A stretch of DNA of 6,975 bases from an uncultured Bartonella sp. (GCA_943913205.1 CALTWN010000043.1:1-6975), one strand, 5' to 3'; positions 1-6,322 are shown, counted from the stretch's first letter. The notes: generated by a model from the sequence alone, not told the origin. Made by a program: numbers and translations.

Positions 1-51
1 CTTTATAATGAAGCAATGTCTATGAAAGATGTAATATTAAGATACTGTTAA
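1..51 (+). CDS. Possible 3' tail of an upstream gene (partial)
   Basis: Frame 1 is open from the window edge to a TAA at 49-51, giving 16 residues that end MKDVILRYC; the other two plus frames stop early. If real, this is the C-terminus of a gene beginning outside the window, 44 bp upstream of and co-directional with the next gene. Sixteen stop-free codons are quite likely by chance even in AT-rich DNA, so the evidence is weak. I recognise no family. The stop codon falls inside a TTAA box and a short inverted repeat. Confidence 0.3.
   Translation, partial: LYNEAMSMKDVILRYC
37..51 (+). promoter_or_regulatory. CtrA-like box (TTAA-N7-TTAA)
   Basis: Two TTAA tetramers, at 37-40 and 48-51, are separated by exactly seven bases (GATACTG). 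This is the core of the site bound by the alphaproteobacterial cell-cycle regulator CtrA. It lies 44 bp upstream of the ATG at 96. It lacks the C that often follows the second TTAA in the full consensus. TTAA is common in this AT-rich DNA, so chance cannot be excluded. Confidence 0.4.
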
Positions 52-66
52 GTGATGAGAACTTAA
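48..66. repeat. Short inverted repeat upstream of the 205-residue gene
   Basis: TTAAGT (48-53) and ACTTAA (61-66) are perfect inverted copies around a 7-base centre. Two flanking G·U pairs could extend the stem in plus-strand RNA. No T tract follows, so it is not a convincing terminator; it may be an operator-type dyad. It shares its first TTAA with the CtrA-like box at 37-51. Confidence 0.3.
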
Positions 67-95
67 TGACATTTATTTCCTAAGGGAGATACGAT

Positions 96-713
96 ATGCG
101 TATAAATACACAATTGAGCACCCACTTATTAAGAGAAAATATAAGAGCTTACCAAGCCCAAAAAATAGATCAATCAGAAAAGAAAGATTTAATTAAAGAA
201 GTAGAAAGACCTCACCGAATTAATATAAATGCTAATGATAGTTATAGTTTTGATCGTTTAAGTGCTAACCAATTAGCGATTATAGCGTTAAATAAAGATA
301 ATTTATATACGGCTGAAGAACGTGAAGGTGCCCGAGCTGGCTTTCAACGTTTATTAAATAATAAATTAAAGGAATGTCTAATGCACGCCCAAGATCAGAA
401 GGGTATTGGCGCTTTTGAGGATGGTCTACTTCAATTTGAGTGGGAGTTATGTAAAATAAATAGTCAGAGTGATGTTGTAGATAAAGCTTTTAATTTTAAT
501 GCACTATATAATCATTTTGTTAGATATGATCTTAGGTTGGCACATGATGTAGATCCAGCCAATGGTGGGAATGGTCATTTTGCTGATAAAAGATTAGAAT
601 CATTGCAGGCAGCTGCAAAGCGTTTAAAAGACGGTACTGCTACTAAAGAAGACCAGCATTTGGATTTTATTCAAGTACATTTTTACCAAGATTCTGATGG
701 GTTTACCATTTAA
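96..713 (+). CDS. Hypothetical protein, 205 residues, unrecognised
   Basis: I do not recognise a family. The ATG at 96 is well supported by an AGGGAG ribosome binding site at 83-88, seven bases away. The protein shows no signal peptide and no membrane segment, so it is probably soluble and cytoplasmic. It looks mainly helical: a charged N-terminal stretch (about 10-40, rich in K, E and Q), a helical pair around 54-95 (LSANQLAII, then YTAEEREGARAGF), an aromatic-containing middle (112-148), a Gly/Asn-rich turn (DPANGGNG, about 153-160) and a last helix (163-180). It is the only complete plus-strand gene here. It converges on guaC, ends in its own terminator hairpin, and has a CtrA-like box upstream, which hints at cell-cycle or developmental control. 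Good start context, length and a terminator make a real gene likely; its function is unknown. Confidence 0.8.
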   Translation: MRINTQLSTHLLRENIRAYQAQKIDQSEKKDLIKEVERPHRININANDSYSFDRLSANQLAIIALNKDNLYTAEEREGARAGFQRLLNNKLKECLMHAQDQKGIGAFEDGLLQFEWELCKINSQSDVVDKAFNFNALYNHFVRYDLRLAHDVDPANGGNGHFADKRLESLQAAAKRLKDGTATKEDQHLDFIQVHFYQDSDGFTI

Positions 714-721
714 TTTTATTA

Positions 722-752
722 AATAAGGGGCGGTTTAGAACTGTCCTTTATT
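722..752 (+). terminator. Hairpin terminator between the 205-residue gene and guaC
   Basis: Left arm 722-734 (AATAAGGGGCGGT) pairs with right arm 740-752 (ACTGTCCTTTATT) over 13 pairs around a 5-base loop. Three pairs are G·U in plus-strand RNA; in minus-strand RNA the same positions become A·C mismatches. The structure therefore favours ending plus-strand transcription, nine bases after the stop at 713. The tail is only a U-rich UUUAUUAUUAU. It also lies just beyond the guaC stop (754) and could act weakly from that side. Confidence 0.6.
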
Positions 753-753
753 A

Positions 754-1776
754 TTATAGTGTTTTGCCGTGGCTGCTATTTTCATTATAGCTGTTGTTAG
801 ATACCTTGATTAAAGTTGCATGTTCTCTAAATTCGGTCAAATCGCTTGCTCCTACATAAGTAAGTGCCGACCTAAGACCTCCGCCAATATTTTGCATTAC
901 ATTTTCAACTGGTCCTTTTAAAGGAACTAAAAAACTATCGCCTTCAAAAGTTCTCCAAGCTGCTTCTTTACCTTGAATTTTATATGATTCTAACGAGGCT
1001 GAACCACGATATTTTTTAAATTTATTATCTATAATTTCTCCCGGGGATTCTTCAGTGCCAGCAAACATAAAGCCTAGCATAACGGCTTTGGCTCCAGCTC
1101 CTAAGGCTTTTGCTATATCTCCTGGGTTACGATGAGCGCCATCGGAAATCAAACTTGTATTAGGGTTTATTTTTGCACAATCTAAAATAGCAGAAAGTTG
1201 TGGAACCCCGCAACCAGTTTGTACTCTTGTTAAACATGCCGACCCGCCGCCTATACCTATTTTAAAGGCCATCGGCTCTTGTAGGCAAAATTCTCTAAAT
1301 CTTTGTATAGACTCACCGGTAGCAAAATTACCAACAATAATTTCTACTTTAGAGCCGAAATTTTTAATAAGCTTATTATAATGTTCCACAACACTCATTT
1401 GAGCGCCATGCGCCACATCAATGCATAAATAATTAATGCCACTTTCTATTAAAGCTGCCGCACGTTGATATTCGTTTTCACTAATGCCGATAGAAGCTAT
1501 TACTGGACCGCCAGCTGCTTGTAGTTTTTTGCATATTTCAACGTTCTCATCTATTGAACAAAAGCGATGAACAACAGCACATCCACCAGATTTAGCTAAA
1601 GCAACAGCTAGGTCTACACTAAATATAGTATCCATATTGGCAGCCATGATGGGCATATCTAGCTTTAAACTACCAATAGTAGTAGAAATATTAACATCTT
1701 TACGGCTAGTAATAACCGAAAATTTCGGCTCAATAAGAACATCGTCGAAGGTAATATATTTAGATGAAGCTAACAT
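754..1776 (-). CDS. guaC: GMP reductase (IMPDH/GMPR family)
   Basis: The likely reaction is NADPH-dependent reductive deamination of GMP to IMP plus ammonia, in cytoplasmic purine salvage. The 340-residue protein is a single (beta/alpha)8 barrel of the IMPDH/GMPR family with no CBS insert, the usual GMP reductase layout. The N-terminal TFDDVLIEP motif is at 9-17. The catalytic loop GGGSACLTR holds Cys181, with Thr183 two residues on; phosphate-binding SDG is at 211-213. The flap is short, with EGDSFLVPLKGPVE at 278-291; Glu278 aligns with the catalytic Glu of GMP reductase, and the Arg-Tyr pair of the IMPDH flap is not apparent. The C-terminal GLRSALTYVGA and LIKVSNNS also look GMPR-like. Oddities are GGGS where GPGS is usual, Leu after the catalytic Cys, and an IMPDH-like GTEESPGE at 240-247. 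The start at 1776 has a weak GGA six bases upstream. The gene follows gpmA by 65 bp and may be read through from it. Family is certain; IMP dehydrogenase is the alternative. Confidence 0.82.
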   Translation of the reverse strand: MLASSKYITFDDVLIEPKFSVITSRKDVNISTTIGSLKLDMPIMAANMDTIFSVDLAVALAKSGGCAVVHRFCSIDENVEICKKLQAAGGPVIASIGISENEYQRAAALIESGINYLCIDVAHGAQMSVVEHYNKLIKNFGSKVEIIVGNFATGESIQRFREFCLQEPMAFKIGIGGGSACLTRVQTGCGVPQLSAILDCAKINPNTSLISDGAHRNPGDIAKALGAGAKAVMLGFMFAGTEESPGEIIDNKFKKYRGSASLESYKIQGKEAAWRTFEGDSFLVPLKGPVENVMQNIGGGLRSALTYVGASDLTEFREHATLIKVSNNSYNENSSHGKTL

Positions 1777-1808
1777 AATTTATCCGCAAATAGGTTATAG
1801 ACGTTGTA

Positions 1809-1832
1809 GTGTACCATAAAATACTGGTAAAC
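1809..1832. repeat. Interrupted inverted repeat between gpmA and guaC
   Basis: GTGTACCA (1809-1816) and TGGTAAAC (1825-1832) are inverted copies with one mismatch around an 8-base AT centre. The repeat lies 9 bp past the gpmA stop and 32 bp upstream of the guaC ATG. There is no T tract on the minus strand after it, so it looks more like an operator-type dyad than a terminator. No clear sigma70 promoter for guaC is visible; only weak TACACT and TATAAC hexamers at poor spacing. Confidence 0.35.
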
Positions 1833-1841
1833 AAAATATTT

Positions 1842-2456
1842 TTATAAGTCAATTTTGTTTATAATTGTGCTGTCATCTGCTATATCATAAATAATGGGCC
1901 TGCCTGTTTCTAGTTCTTTTTTCACTATTTCAATACCAGATAATCCTTCAAGAGCCATTATTAGTGCTCGTAATGAATTTCCATGTGCGGTAATCAAAAC
2001 GTTGCCTTTACCTAGTAAATAAGGCAAAATGGTATGTATATAATAAGGCAAAACTCTGGCACAGGTGTCTTTCAAACTTTCTCCACCCGGCGGCGCTATA
2101 TCATAGGAACGACGCCATATTAAAATTTGTTCTTCCCCCCAACGCTCTCGCGCATCATTTTTATTTAAACCTGAAAGTTCGCCATAATCGCGTTCGTTTA
2201 ATAATTTATTTTTTATAATAGGTATATGTTCTTGTTGCATTGCTTGCAATATATAAAAACAGCTATCTTGCGCTCTTATCAAAGCGGAGGTAAAAGCAAT
2301 ATTAAAATTAATATTATTTTCTTTTAATAGTTTACCAGCCTGTTTTGCCTCATTTATTCCTTGTTCGGTTAGACCAGGATTGCGCCAGCCAGTAAATAAA
2401 TTTTTCAGATTCCATTCACTTTGTCCATGGCGAATTAAAACTAATTTTTTAATCAT
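1842..2456 (-). CDS. gpmA: 2,3-bisphosphoglycerate-dependent phosphoglycerate mutase
   Basis: This enzyme interconverts 3-phosphoglycerate and 2-phosphoglycerate in glycolysis and gluconeogenesis, in the cytoplasm, through a phosphohistidine intermediate. The 204-residue protein is a complete histidine-phosphatase-fold mutase. The RHGQSEWN motif at 9-16 carries the phosphorylated His10. Substrate-loop residues FTGWRNPGLT follow at 21-30, the catalytic Glu88 is in LNERDYGELSG, RRSYDIAPPGGES is at 115-127, and the second His, His158, is in TAHGNSLRAL. The length is typical of alphaproteobacterial GpmA, which is shorter than the roughly 250-residue E. coli protein. The AGGT ribosome binding site overlaps the dapB stop six bases upstream of the ATG, so translation is probably coupled. 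It is the third gene of the fzlA-dapB-gpmA unit. Nothing is missing; the call is firm. Confidence 0.97.
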   Translation of the reverse strand: MIKKLVLIRHGQSEWNLKNLFTGWRNPGLTEQGINEAKQAGKLLKENNINFNIAFTSALIRAQDSCFYILQAMQQEHIPIIKNKLLNERDYGELSGLNKNDARERWGEEQILIWRRSYDIAPPGGESLKDTCARVLPYYIHTILPYLLGKGNVLITAHGNSLRALIMALEGLSGIEIVKKELETGRPIIYDIADDSTIINKIDL

Positions 2457-2463
2457 TCTTTAC

Positions 2464-3153
2464 CTATATAAGATTTAAAACATGCTGCATATTGTATAAG
2501 CCCGGTTGTTGGTCGCGTAACCATAAAGCAGCCTTTATCGCTCCTATAGCAAAAATTTTTCTATCTTGAGCGAGATGCGATAAAATAATGCGCTCGTTAT
2601 CGCCTGCAAAAATAACCTCATGATCGCCAATAACCGTACCGCCACGCATTGAACTATATTCTATATTGACATTTTTTTTTGCCTTTTTTGCTGCCTCGCC
2701 AAGCAATAGGGCAGTACCTGATGGCTTATCAACTTTATGTTTATGGTGCATTTCACAAATAGAAATATCAAAACCATATTTTTGGGTTAAAATATTAGCG
2801 GCTTGCTCAACTAGCTTAACTAGTAAATTTACGCCTAAGCTCATATTTCCAGATTTAACTATTGATATTTTTTGAGCTGCTTGTTCTATAAGGTGCTGAT
2901 CTTGCGCTGTAAATCCTGTGGTGCCTATAACATAAGGTAAATTTTTATCGGCCGCCATAGCTAGGTATTTTATTGTAGAATGGGGTAAACTAAAATCTAT
3001 TATAATATCTGAATTATCTAAATATTCGTTTGCTTGTGTCTCATTTGTATTTTGATTAATGTTACCGCTATGGGTTAGATCTGTCGAGTTTTTTATAATA
3101 TTAAAAATTTCTAAGCCCATTTTACCAGAGCCACCTATGAGACAAATACGCAT
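2464..3153 (-). CDS. dapB: 4-hydroxy-tetrahydrodipicolinate reductase (short form)
   Basis: DapB reduces 4-hydroxy-tetrahydrodipicolinate with NAD(P)H to tetrahydrodipicolinate, on the route to meso-diaminopimelate for peptidoglycan and to lysine. The Rossmann nucleotide loop GGSGKMG is at 7-13, DFS at 53-55, GTTG at 77-80, and SGNMSLGVN at 101-109. The signature EMHHKHKVDKPSGTAL (134-149) contains the probable proton donor His136 and Lys140. The C-terminal FAIGAIKAALWL and MQHVL close the fold. At 229 residues it is some 40 shorter than the E. coli enzyme. The missing pieces lie between the nucleotide loop and DFS, and between SGTAL and RGGTVIGDH, leaving every catalytic motif intact. This matches the compact DapB type known in some Alphaproteobacteria, so it is not a truncation. 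A GAGG ribosome binding site overlaps the fzlA stop, five bases before the ATG. An A9 run interrupts the codons for residues 158-161. Confidence 0.96.
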   Translation of the reverse strand: MRICLIGGSGKMGLEIFNIIKNSTDLTHSGNINQNTNETQANEYLDNSDIIIDFSLPHSTIKYLAMAADKNLPYVIGTTGFTAQDQHLIEQAAQKISIVKSGNMSLGVNLLVKLVEQAANILTQKYGFDISICEMHHKHKVDKPSGTALLLGEAAKKAKKNVNIEYSSMRGGTVIGDHEVIFAGDNERIILSHLAQDRKIFAIGAIKAALWLRDQQPGLYNMQHVLNLI

Positions 3154-3160
3154 AAAAACC

Positions 3161-3853
3161 TCAAAAATCTAAATCTGTGTAATGCGCAGCAGGTGCAATG
3201 CCGCGTACTCTATCAAATAATAGTGGACGCATAGAAGGACGGGATTTCATACGTACATACCATTGTTTTGCACTAGGATAATGTTGCCAATCAATTTCCC
3301 CTAAATAGTCTAAAACACTAATACAGGCAGCTGCTGAAAAATCTGCATAAGTTAAATTGTCGCCGGCTAAACAATTATTGTTACTAGCGAGCCAATTTAA
3401 GTATTCAATATGCGGTTTTATATTTGAACGAGCTTGACGCAATATTGTAGAATCAGGTGCTCCTCCTCCTATACTAGTTGGCATTTCTCTTTTATAAATA
3501 CGCTGCCTTACAATAGGACGGCTTACTTCATCTTTAAATTTGTACAAAAACCAACTTAAAAGACGCCGAACTTCGGCTCGTGCTATAGGAGATTTTGGAA
3601 ATAGGTTTAAATCTTGTTTTAAGCTACCAACAGTTTCATCTATATATTCTAAGATAGCATAGGGCTCAACAACTGCTTCACCGATTTCTGTTAATATAAC
3701 GGGAACTGTTCCAGCGGGATTTATTTTTAAAAATTCTTCTCTTCGCGCCCATTCATACTCTTCGACTAAAGTTGAGCTTATATTATATTCGAAAAGTATT
3801 AATCGAATAGTTCTTGATGCGCAAGACATATTATAGTGGAAAAGCGTGAGCAT
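3161..3853 (-). CDS. fzlA: FtsZ-localized protein A (GST-fold division factor)
   Basis: FzlA is a glutathione-transferase-fold protein of Alphaproteobacteria that binds FtsZ, promotes filament curvature and helps trigger constriction; in Caulobacter it is essential. The 230-residue protein has an N-terminal thioredoxin-like domain (about 1-75; YNMSCASRTIRLIL at 7-20, NPAGTVPVI at 45-53) and a helical C-terminal domain (about 90-210). The call rests on family-specific features from memory: RREEFLKINPAGTVPV, AEVRRLLSWF, KFKDEV, the GGGAPD loop (129-134), LTYADFSAAA, DYLGEIDW, KSRPSMRPLL and the C-terminal PAAHYTDLDF. The conserved C-terminus is important for FzlA function in Caulobacter. An enzymatic GST role is the alternative but fits less well. 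It opens an operon: an AGGTG ribosome binding site (3861-3865) lies seven bases before the ATG and a strong promoter lies upstream, and dapB follows after 7 bp. Confidence 0.9.
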   Translation of the reverse strand: MLTLFHYNMSCASRTIRLILFEYNISSTLVEEYEWARREEFLKINPAGTVPVILTEIGEAVVEPYAILEYIDETVGSLKQDLNLFPKSPIARAEVRRLLSWFLYKFKDEVSRPIVRQRIYKREMPTSIGGGAPDSTILRQARSNIKPHIEYLNWLASNNNCLAGDNLTYADFSAAACISVLDYLGEIDWQHYPSAKQWYVRMKSRPSMRPLLFDRVRGIAPAAHYTDLDF

Positions 3854-3873
3854 AAAAAAGCACCTAGATAAAA

Positions 3874-3888
3874 TCTGATATTCTGATA
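3874..3888. repeat. Tandem 7-base direct repeat in the fzlA promoter
   Basis: TCTGATA occurs at 3874-3880 and again at 3882-3888 (TATCAGA twice on the coding strand, period 8). The pair sits immediately downstream of the -10 box, about where transcription of fzlA should start. It could be a regulator site, but chance is possible in such AT-rich sequence. Confidence 0.3.
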
Positions 3889-3891
3889 AAT

Positions 3892-3919
3892 ATTATAGAA
3901 ACTAAAATTACTATGTAAA
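3892..3919 (-). promoter_or_regulatory. Sigma70-like promoter of fzlA-dapB-gpmA
   Basis: On the minus strand, TTTACA (3914-3919; one mismatch to TTGACA) is followed after 16 bases by a perfect TATAAT (3892-3897). It lies in the 96-bp gap between the engB stop and the fzlA ATG, giving a predicted leader of about 30 bases with the AGGTG ribosome binding site near its end. It is the best promoter match in the window and separates the yidC-engB unit from the fzlA unit. No terminator hairpin is visible after engB, so read-through is possible. Confidence 0.7.
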
Positions 3920-3949
3920 GACTATTCGACACATATGGTAAATTAGAAT

Positions 3950-4585
3950 TTAATAAGAAACAACTTGTAATATGGCATTTTGCACTTCTGCTATACCTAC
4001 ATTTTTTTCTGAAGATGTGAATAGAATCTCCGGATAAGCTGCCGGTCTTTTTGAAATATTATTTAATGTTTTTTCTTTTAATAAATCTAAGCTATTAGAT
4101 TTGATTTTATCAATTTTTGTTAGAATTATTTGATATGAAACAGCCGTTTTATCCAAGATATCTAGCACGATTTTATCATTTTCTTTAATACCATGCCTAC
4201 TATCTATAAGTATATAAACGCGTCTTAAAGTAGGGCGTCCGCGTAGATAATCAAAAACTAAATTTGTCCATTGTTTAACTATGCTTTTGGGCGCTTGAGC
4301 ATAGCCATAGCCCGGCATATCTACTAAAACAAAAGGCGGAAGATCATCTTTCTCTCCACTAAAACCATTTGGTATAAAAAAGTTTAATTCTTGGGTTCTA
4401 CCCGGTGTATTGGATGTTCGAGCTAAGCTTTTGCTGTAGGTTAGCGAGTTGATAAGGCTAGATTTACCAACATTTGATCTACCACAAAAAGCTACTTCAA
4501 GTGGTCCAGCATCAGGCAAAAAACATAATTTGGGAGCAGAGCGTAAAAAGAGCCAGTTTTTAGGAAATGAAAAATCATTGCACAT
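3950..4585 (-). CDS. engB: Ribosome-biogenesis GTP-binding protein EngB/YsxC
   Basis: EngB (YihA/YsxC) is a small, usually essential GTPase that assists assembly of the large ribosomal subunit. The 211-residue protein is a single TRAFAC-class G domain. Walker A GRSNVGKS is at 35-42, the switch I segment SNTPGRTQ at 58-65, G3 DMPGYGYA at 89-96, G4 TKID at 156-159, and a G5-type TSSE at 190-193. Length and the 30-odd residues before Walker A are normal for the family. The ATG overlaps the yidC 3' end by 11 bp and has no Shine-Dalgarno sequence, only an A-rich stretch, so expression probably depends on translation of yidC. The rpmH-rnpA-yidC-engB order is a common alphaproteobacterial arrangement. 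The next gene, fzlA, has its own promoter. Confidence 0.96.
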   Translation of the reverse strand: MCNDFSFPKNWLFLRSAPKLCFLPDAGPLEVAFCGRSNVGKSSLINSLTYSKSLARTSNTPGRTQELNFFIPNGFSGEKDDLPPFVLVDMPGYGYAQAPKSIVKQWTNLVFDYLRGRPTLRRVYILIDSRHGIKENDKIVLDILDKTAVSYQIILTKIDKIKSNSLDLLKEKTLNNISKRPAAYPEILFTSSEKNVGIAEVQNAILQVVSY

Positions 4586-6311
4586 GTTTGTTTTGTTTTT
4601 TCATAATTATGATTTGTTGCAAAATTGTTAAGATATTATTCCAAGCCCAATAAATAACTAAACCAACAGGAAATGATGCTAGCGTAAAAGTAAAAATAAG
4701 AGGCATCCAGGTAAAAATTTTAGCTTGCATAGGGTCTGTAGGCGCAGGATTTAAGCGCATTTGCAAAAACATAGTTATTCCCATAAAAATAGGCCAAGCT
4801 CCTATCATTAAGAAAGCTGGTACATGATATGGCAATAAGCCAAATAAATTAAATATTGACGTGGGGTCTGGGGCAGCTAAATCTTTTACCCATCCAAAAA
4901 ATGGGGCGTGGCGCATTTCAATAGTTATGTATAGCACCTTATATAAGGCAAAGAAAATTGGCATTTGAATAAATAATGGTAAACAACCAGCTGCTGGATT
5001 AATTTTTTCTTTTTTATATAATTCTATAGTGGCCTGTTGTAGTTTCACCTTGTCATTCTCATAGCGTTTCTTTATATCCACCAATTTAGGCTGTAAAAGA
5101 CGCATTTTTGCCATAGATTCATATGATTTATGAGCCAGCGGAAACAATGCGGCCTTTAACAATATTGTAACAAGTAAAATAGCTGCGCCAAAATTACCTG
5201 TAAGTTTATATAAATAGTCTAACAAAAAAAACATCGGCTTTGTGATAAGGCTAAACATCCCCCAATCTATCAATAACCCAAACTTTTTAATTTTTAAGTG
5301 ATCCTGATATGCATTAATAGTTTGTACATTTTTTGCGCCCGCAAATAATTTATTGCTAACAGTTAATGTTTGATGGGGAGGGATAGTTAACAATTGCTCT
5401 TGCATGTCTGCTTGAAAATGCTGTGCGGCATTATCAAAATAAGCGAATCTACCTATGAAGCTAGTATTTTGATTTGGTATGGCAGCTATTGCCCAGTATT
5501 TATCAGTTATACCTATAAAACCACCTATAGCGGAATCATAAATAATTTCTTTTTTTCCTTGTTGGTTGTAATCTAGCTTTTTTACATCTTTATAGGTTTT
5601 TTCTTTTAAATTTTGATCACCAAAAACCCCTATAAGACCTTCATGTAATAAGTAAGTGGCTTTGCTATCTTTTGGAATATCTCTTCGTGCTACACGAGCA
5701 TAAGGTTGCAAGTTAATTATGTTTGTGCTGTTATTCGTAATCTTGTCTTCGATTGTGAACATAAATTTATTATCTATAGAAATAGTACGTTCAAAAACTA
5801 AACCGCTTTCATCTTGATATTTAAGAACTATAGGAGTTTGCGGTGTAAGTACTTTATTACTAGAAGCAATTTGCCATAATGTTGAATTTTGTGGTGTTTG
5901 TATATTAGTTTGGTTAGGAGCTAAAAAGCCAAATTCTGCAAGATAACTATTAGGCGTGCCGTTAGGCGATAATAGGGCTATTTCTGGTGAATTGTTATTA
6001 ACTGTTCGATGATAATGTTTTAAAGATAAATCATCGAAACAAGAACCAGCCAAATTTATAGACCCAGATAATTCTGGGGTATCTATTTTAAGTCTTGTGT
6101 TATTAGCTAGCGCAGTGCTCCGATCAATGTTAGTAAATGAAGTTGTTTTAGATATACTACCAGGCGAAACAGAATCTTTTTGCTTTTGTAAAGCAGCTAA
6201 ATGTGCTTTTTTATAGGCTTCATTATGCGGTTGAACATAAAAATATTGCCACCCCCATATAACAGCAAAAGATAAAAGCATTGCTACTAAAAAATTTTGA
6301 TTAGGTTTCAT
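4575..6311 (-). CDS. yidC: Membrane protein insertase YidC
   Basis: YidC inserts and folds inner-membrane proteins, alone or with SecYEG. The 578-residue protein has the Gram-negative layout. A first membrane helix is at about 7-25 (LVAMLLSFAVIWGWQYFYV). A large periplasmic beta domain follows (about 70-330), then the conserved insertase core from about 345. The core shows hydrophobic segments near 373-391, 443-463, 495-516 and 533-570 and a charged cytoplasmic helical hairpin near 399-437 (SMAKMRLLQPK at 399-409). Lys386 in LLKAALFPL sits where E. coli has the groove arginine, and other alphaproteobacterial proteins also carry Lys there. NPAAGCLPLFIQMPIFFALYK (438-458) is the family signature. 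The start at 6311 is backed by an AGG nine bases upstream that overlaps the rnpA stop. It lies 11 bp after rnpA and overlaps engB by 11 bp. The short basic tail KKQNKHVQ is typical. Confidence 0.97.
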   Translation of the reverse strand: MKPNQNFLVAMLLSFAVIWGWQYFYVQPHNEAYKKAHLAALQKQKDSVSPGSISKTTSFTNIDRSTALANNTRLKIDTPELSGSINLAGSCFDDLSLKHYHRTVNNNSPEIALLSPNGTPNSYLAEFGFLAPNQTNIQTPQNSTLWQIASSNKVLTPQTPIVLKYQDESGLVFERTISIDNKFMFTIEDKITNNSTNIINLQPYARVARRDIPKDSKATYLLHEGLIGVFGDQNLKEKTYKDVKKLDYNQQGKKEIIYDSAIGGFIGITDKYWAIAAIPNQNTSFIGRFAYFDNAAQHFQADMQEQLLTIPPHQTLTVSNKLFAGAKNVQTINAYQDHLKIKKFGLLIDWGMFSLITKPMFFLLDYLYKLTGNFGAAILLVTILLKAALFPLAHKSYESMAKMRLLQPKLVDIKKRYENDKVKLQQATIELYKKEKINPAAGCLPLFIQMPIFFALYKVLYITIEMRHAPFFGWVKDLAAPDPTSIFNLFGLLPYHVPAFLMIGAWPIFMGITMFLQMRLNPAPTDPMQAKIFTWMPLIFTFTLASFPVGLVIYWAWNNILTILQQIIIMKKQNKHVQ

Positions 6312-6322
6312 TATTCTAGACC

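Noticed and set aside
549..590. EF-hand-like calcium loop in the unknown protein (DVDPANGGNG)
   Set aside because: Spacing of the acidic residues does not match the 12-residue EF-hand loop and the final Glu is missing.
754..1776. IMP dehydrogenase (guaB)
   Set aside because: There is no CBS insert, the flap is short without the Arg-Tyr pair, and the GMPR-type Glu278 and C-terminus are present; kept as an alternative only.
1637..1819. Small plus-strand frames opposite guaC, dapB, engB and yidC (about 60-70 residues)
   Set aside because: All but the frame at 1637-1819 lie wholly antisense to well-conserved genes, and that one runs only into the guaC upstream gap. None has a convincing ribosome binding site; they are by-products of the real genes.
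1777..1841. Sigma70 promoter for guaC
   Set aside because: Only weak hexamers at poor spacing are seen; the gene may instead be read through from gpmA.
3161..3853. Plain glutathione S-transferase enzyme
   Set aside because: The fold is right, but the GGGAPD loop and the C-terminal PAAHYTDLDF fit FzlA better than a detoxifying GST.
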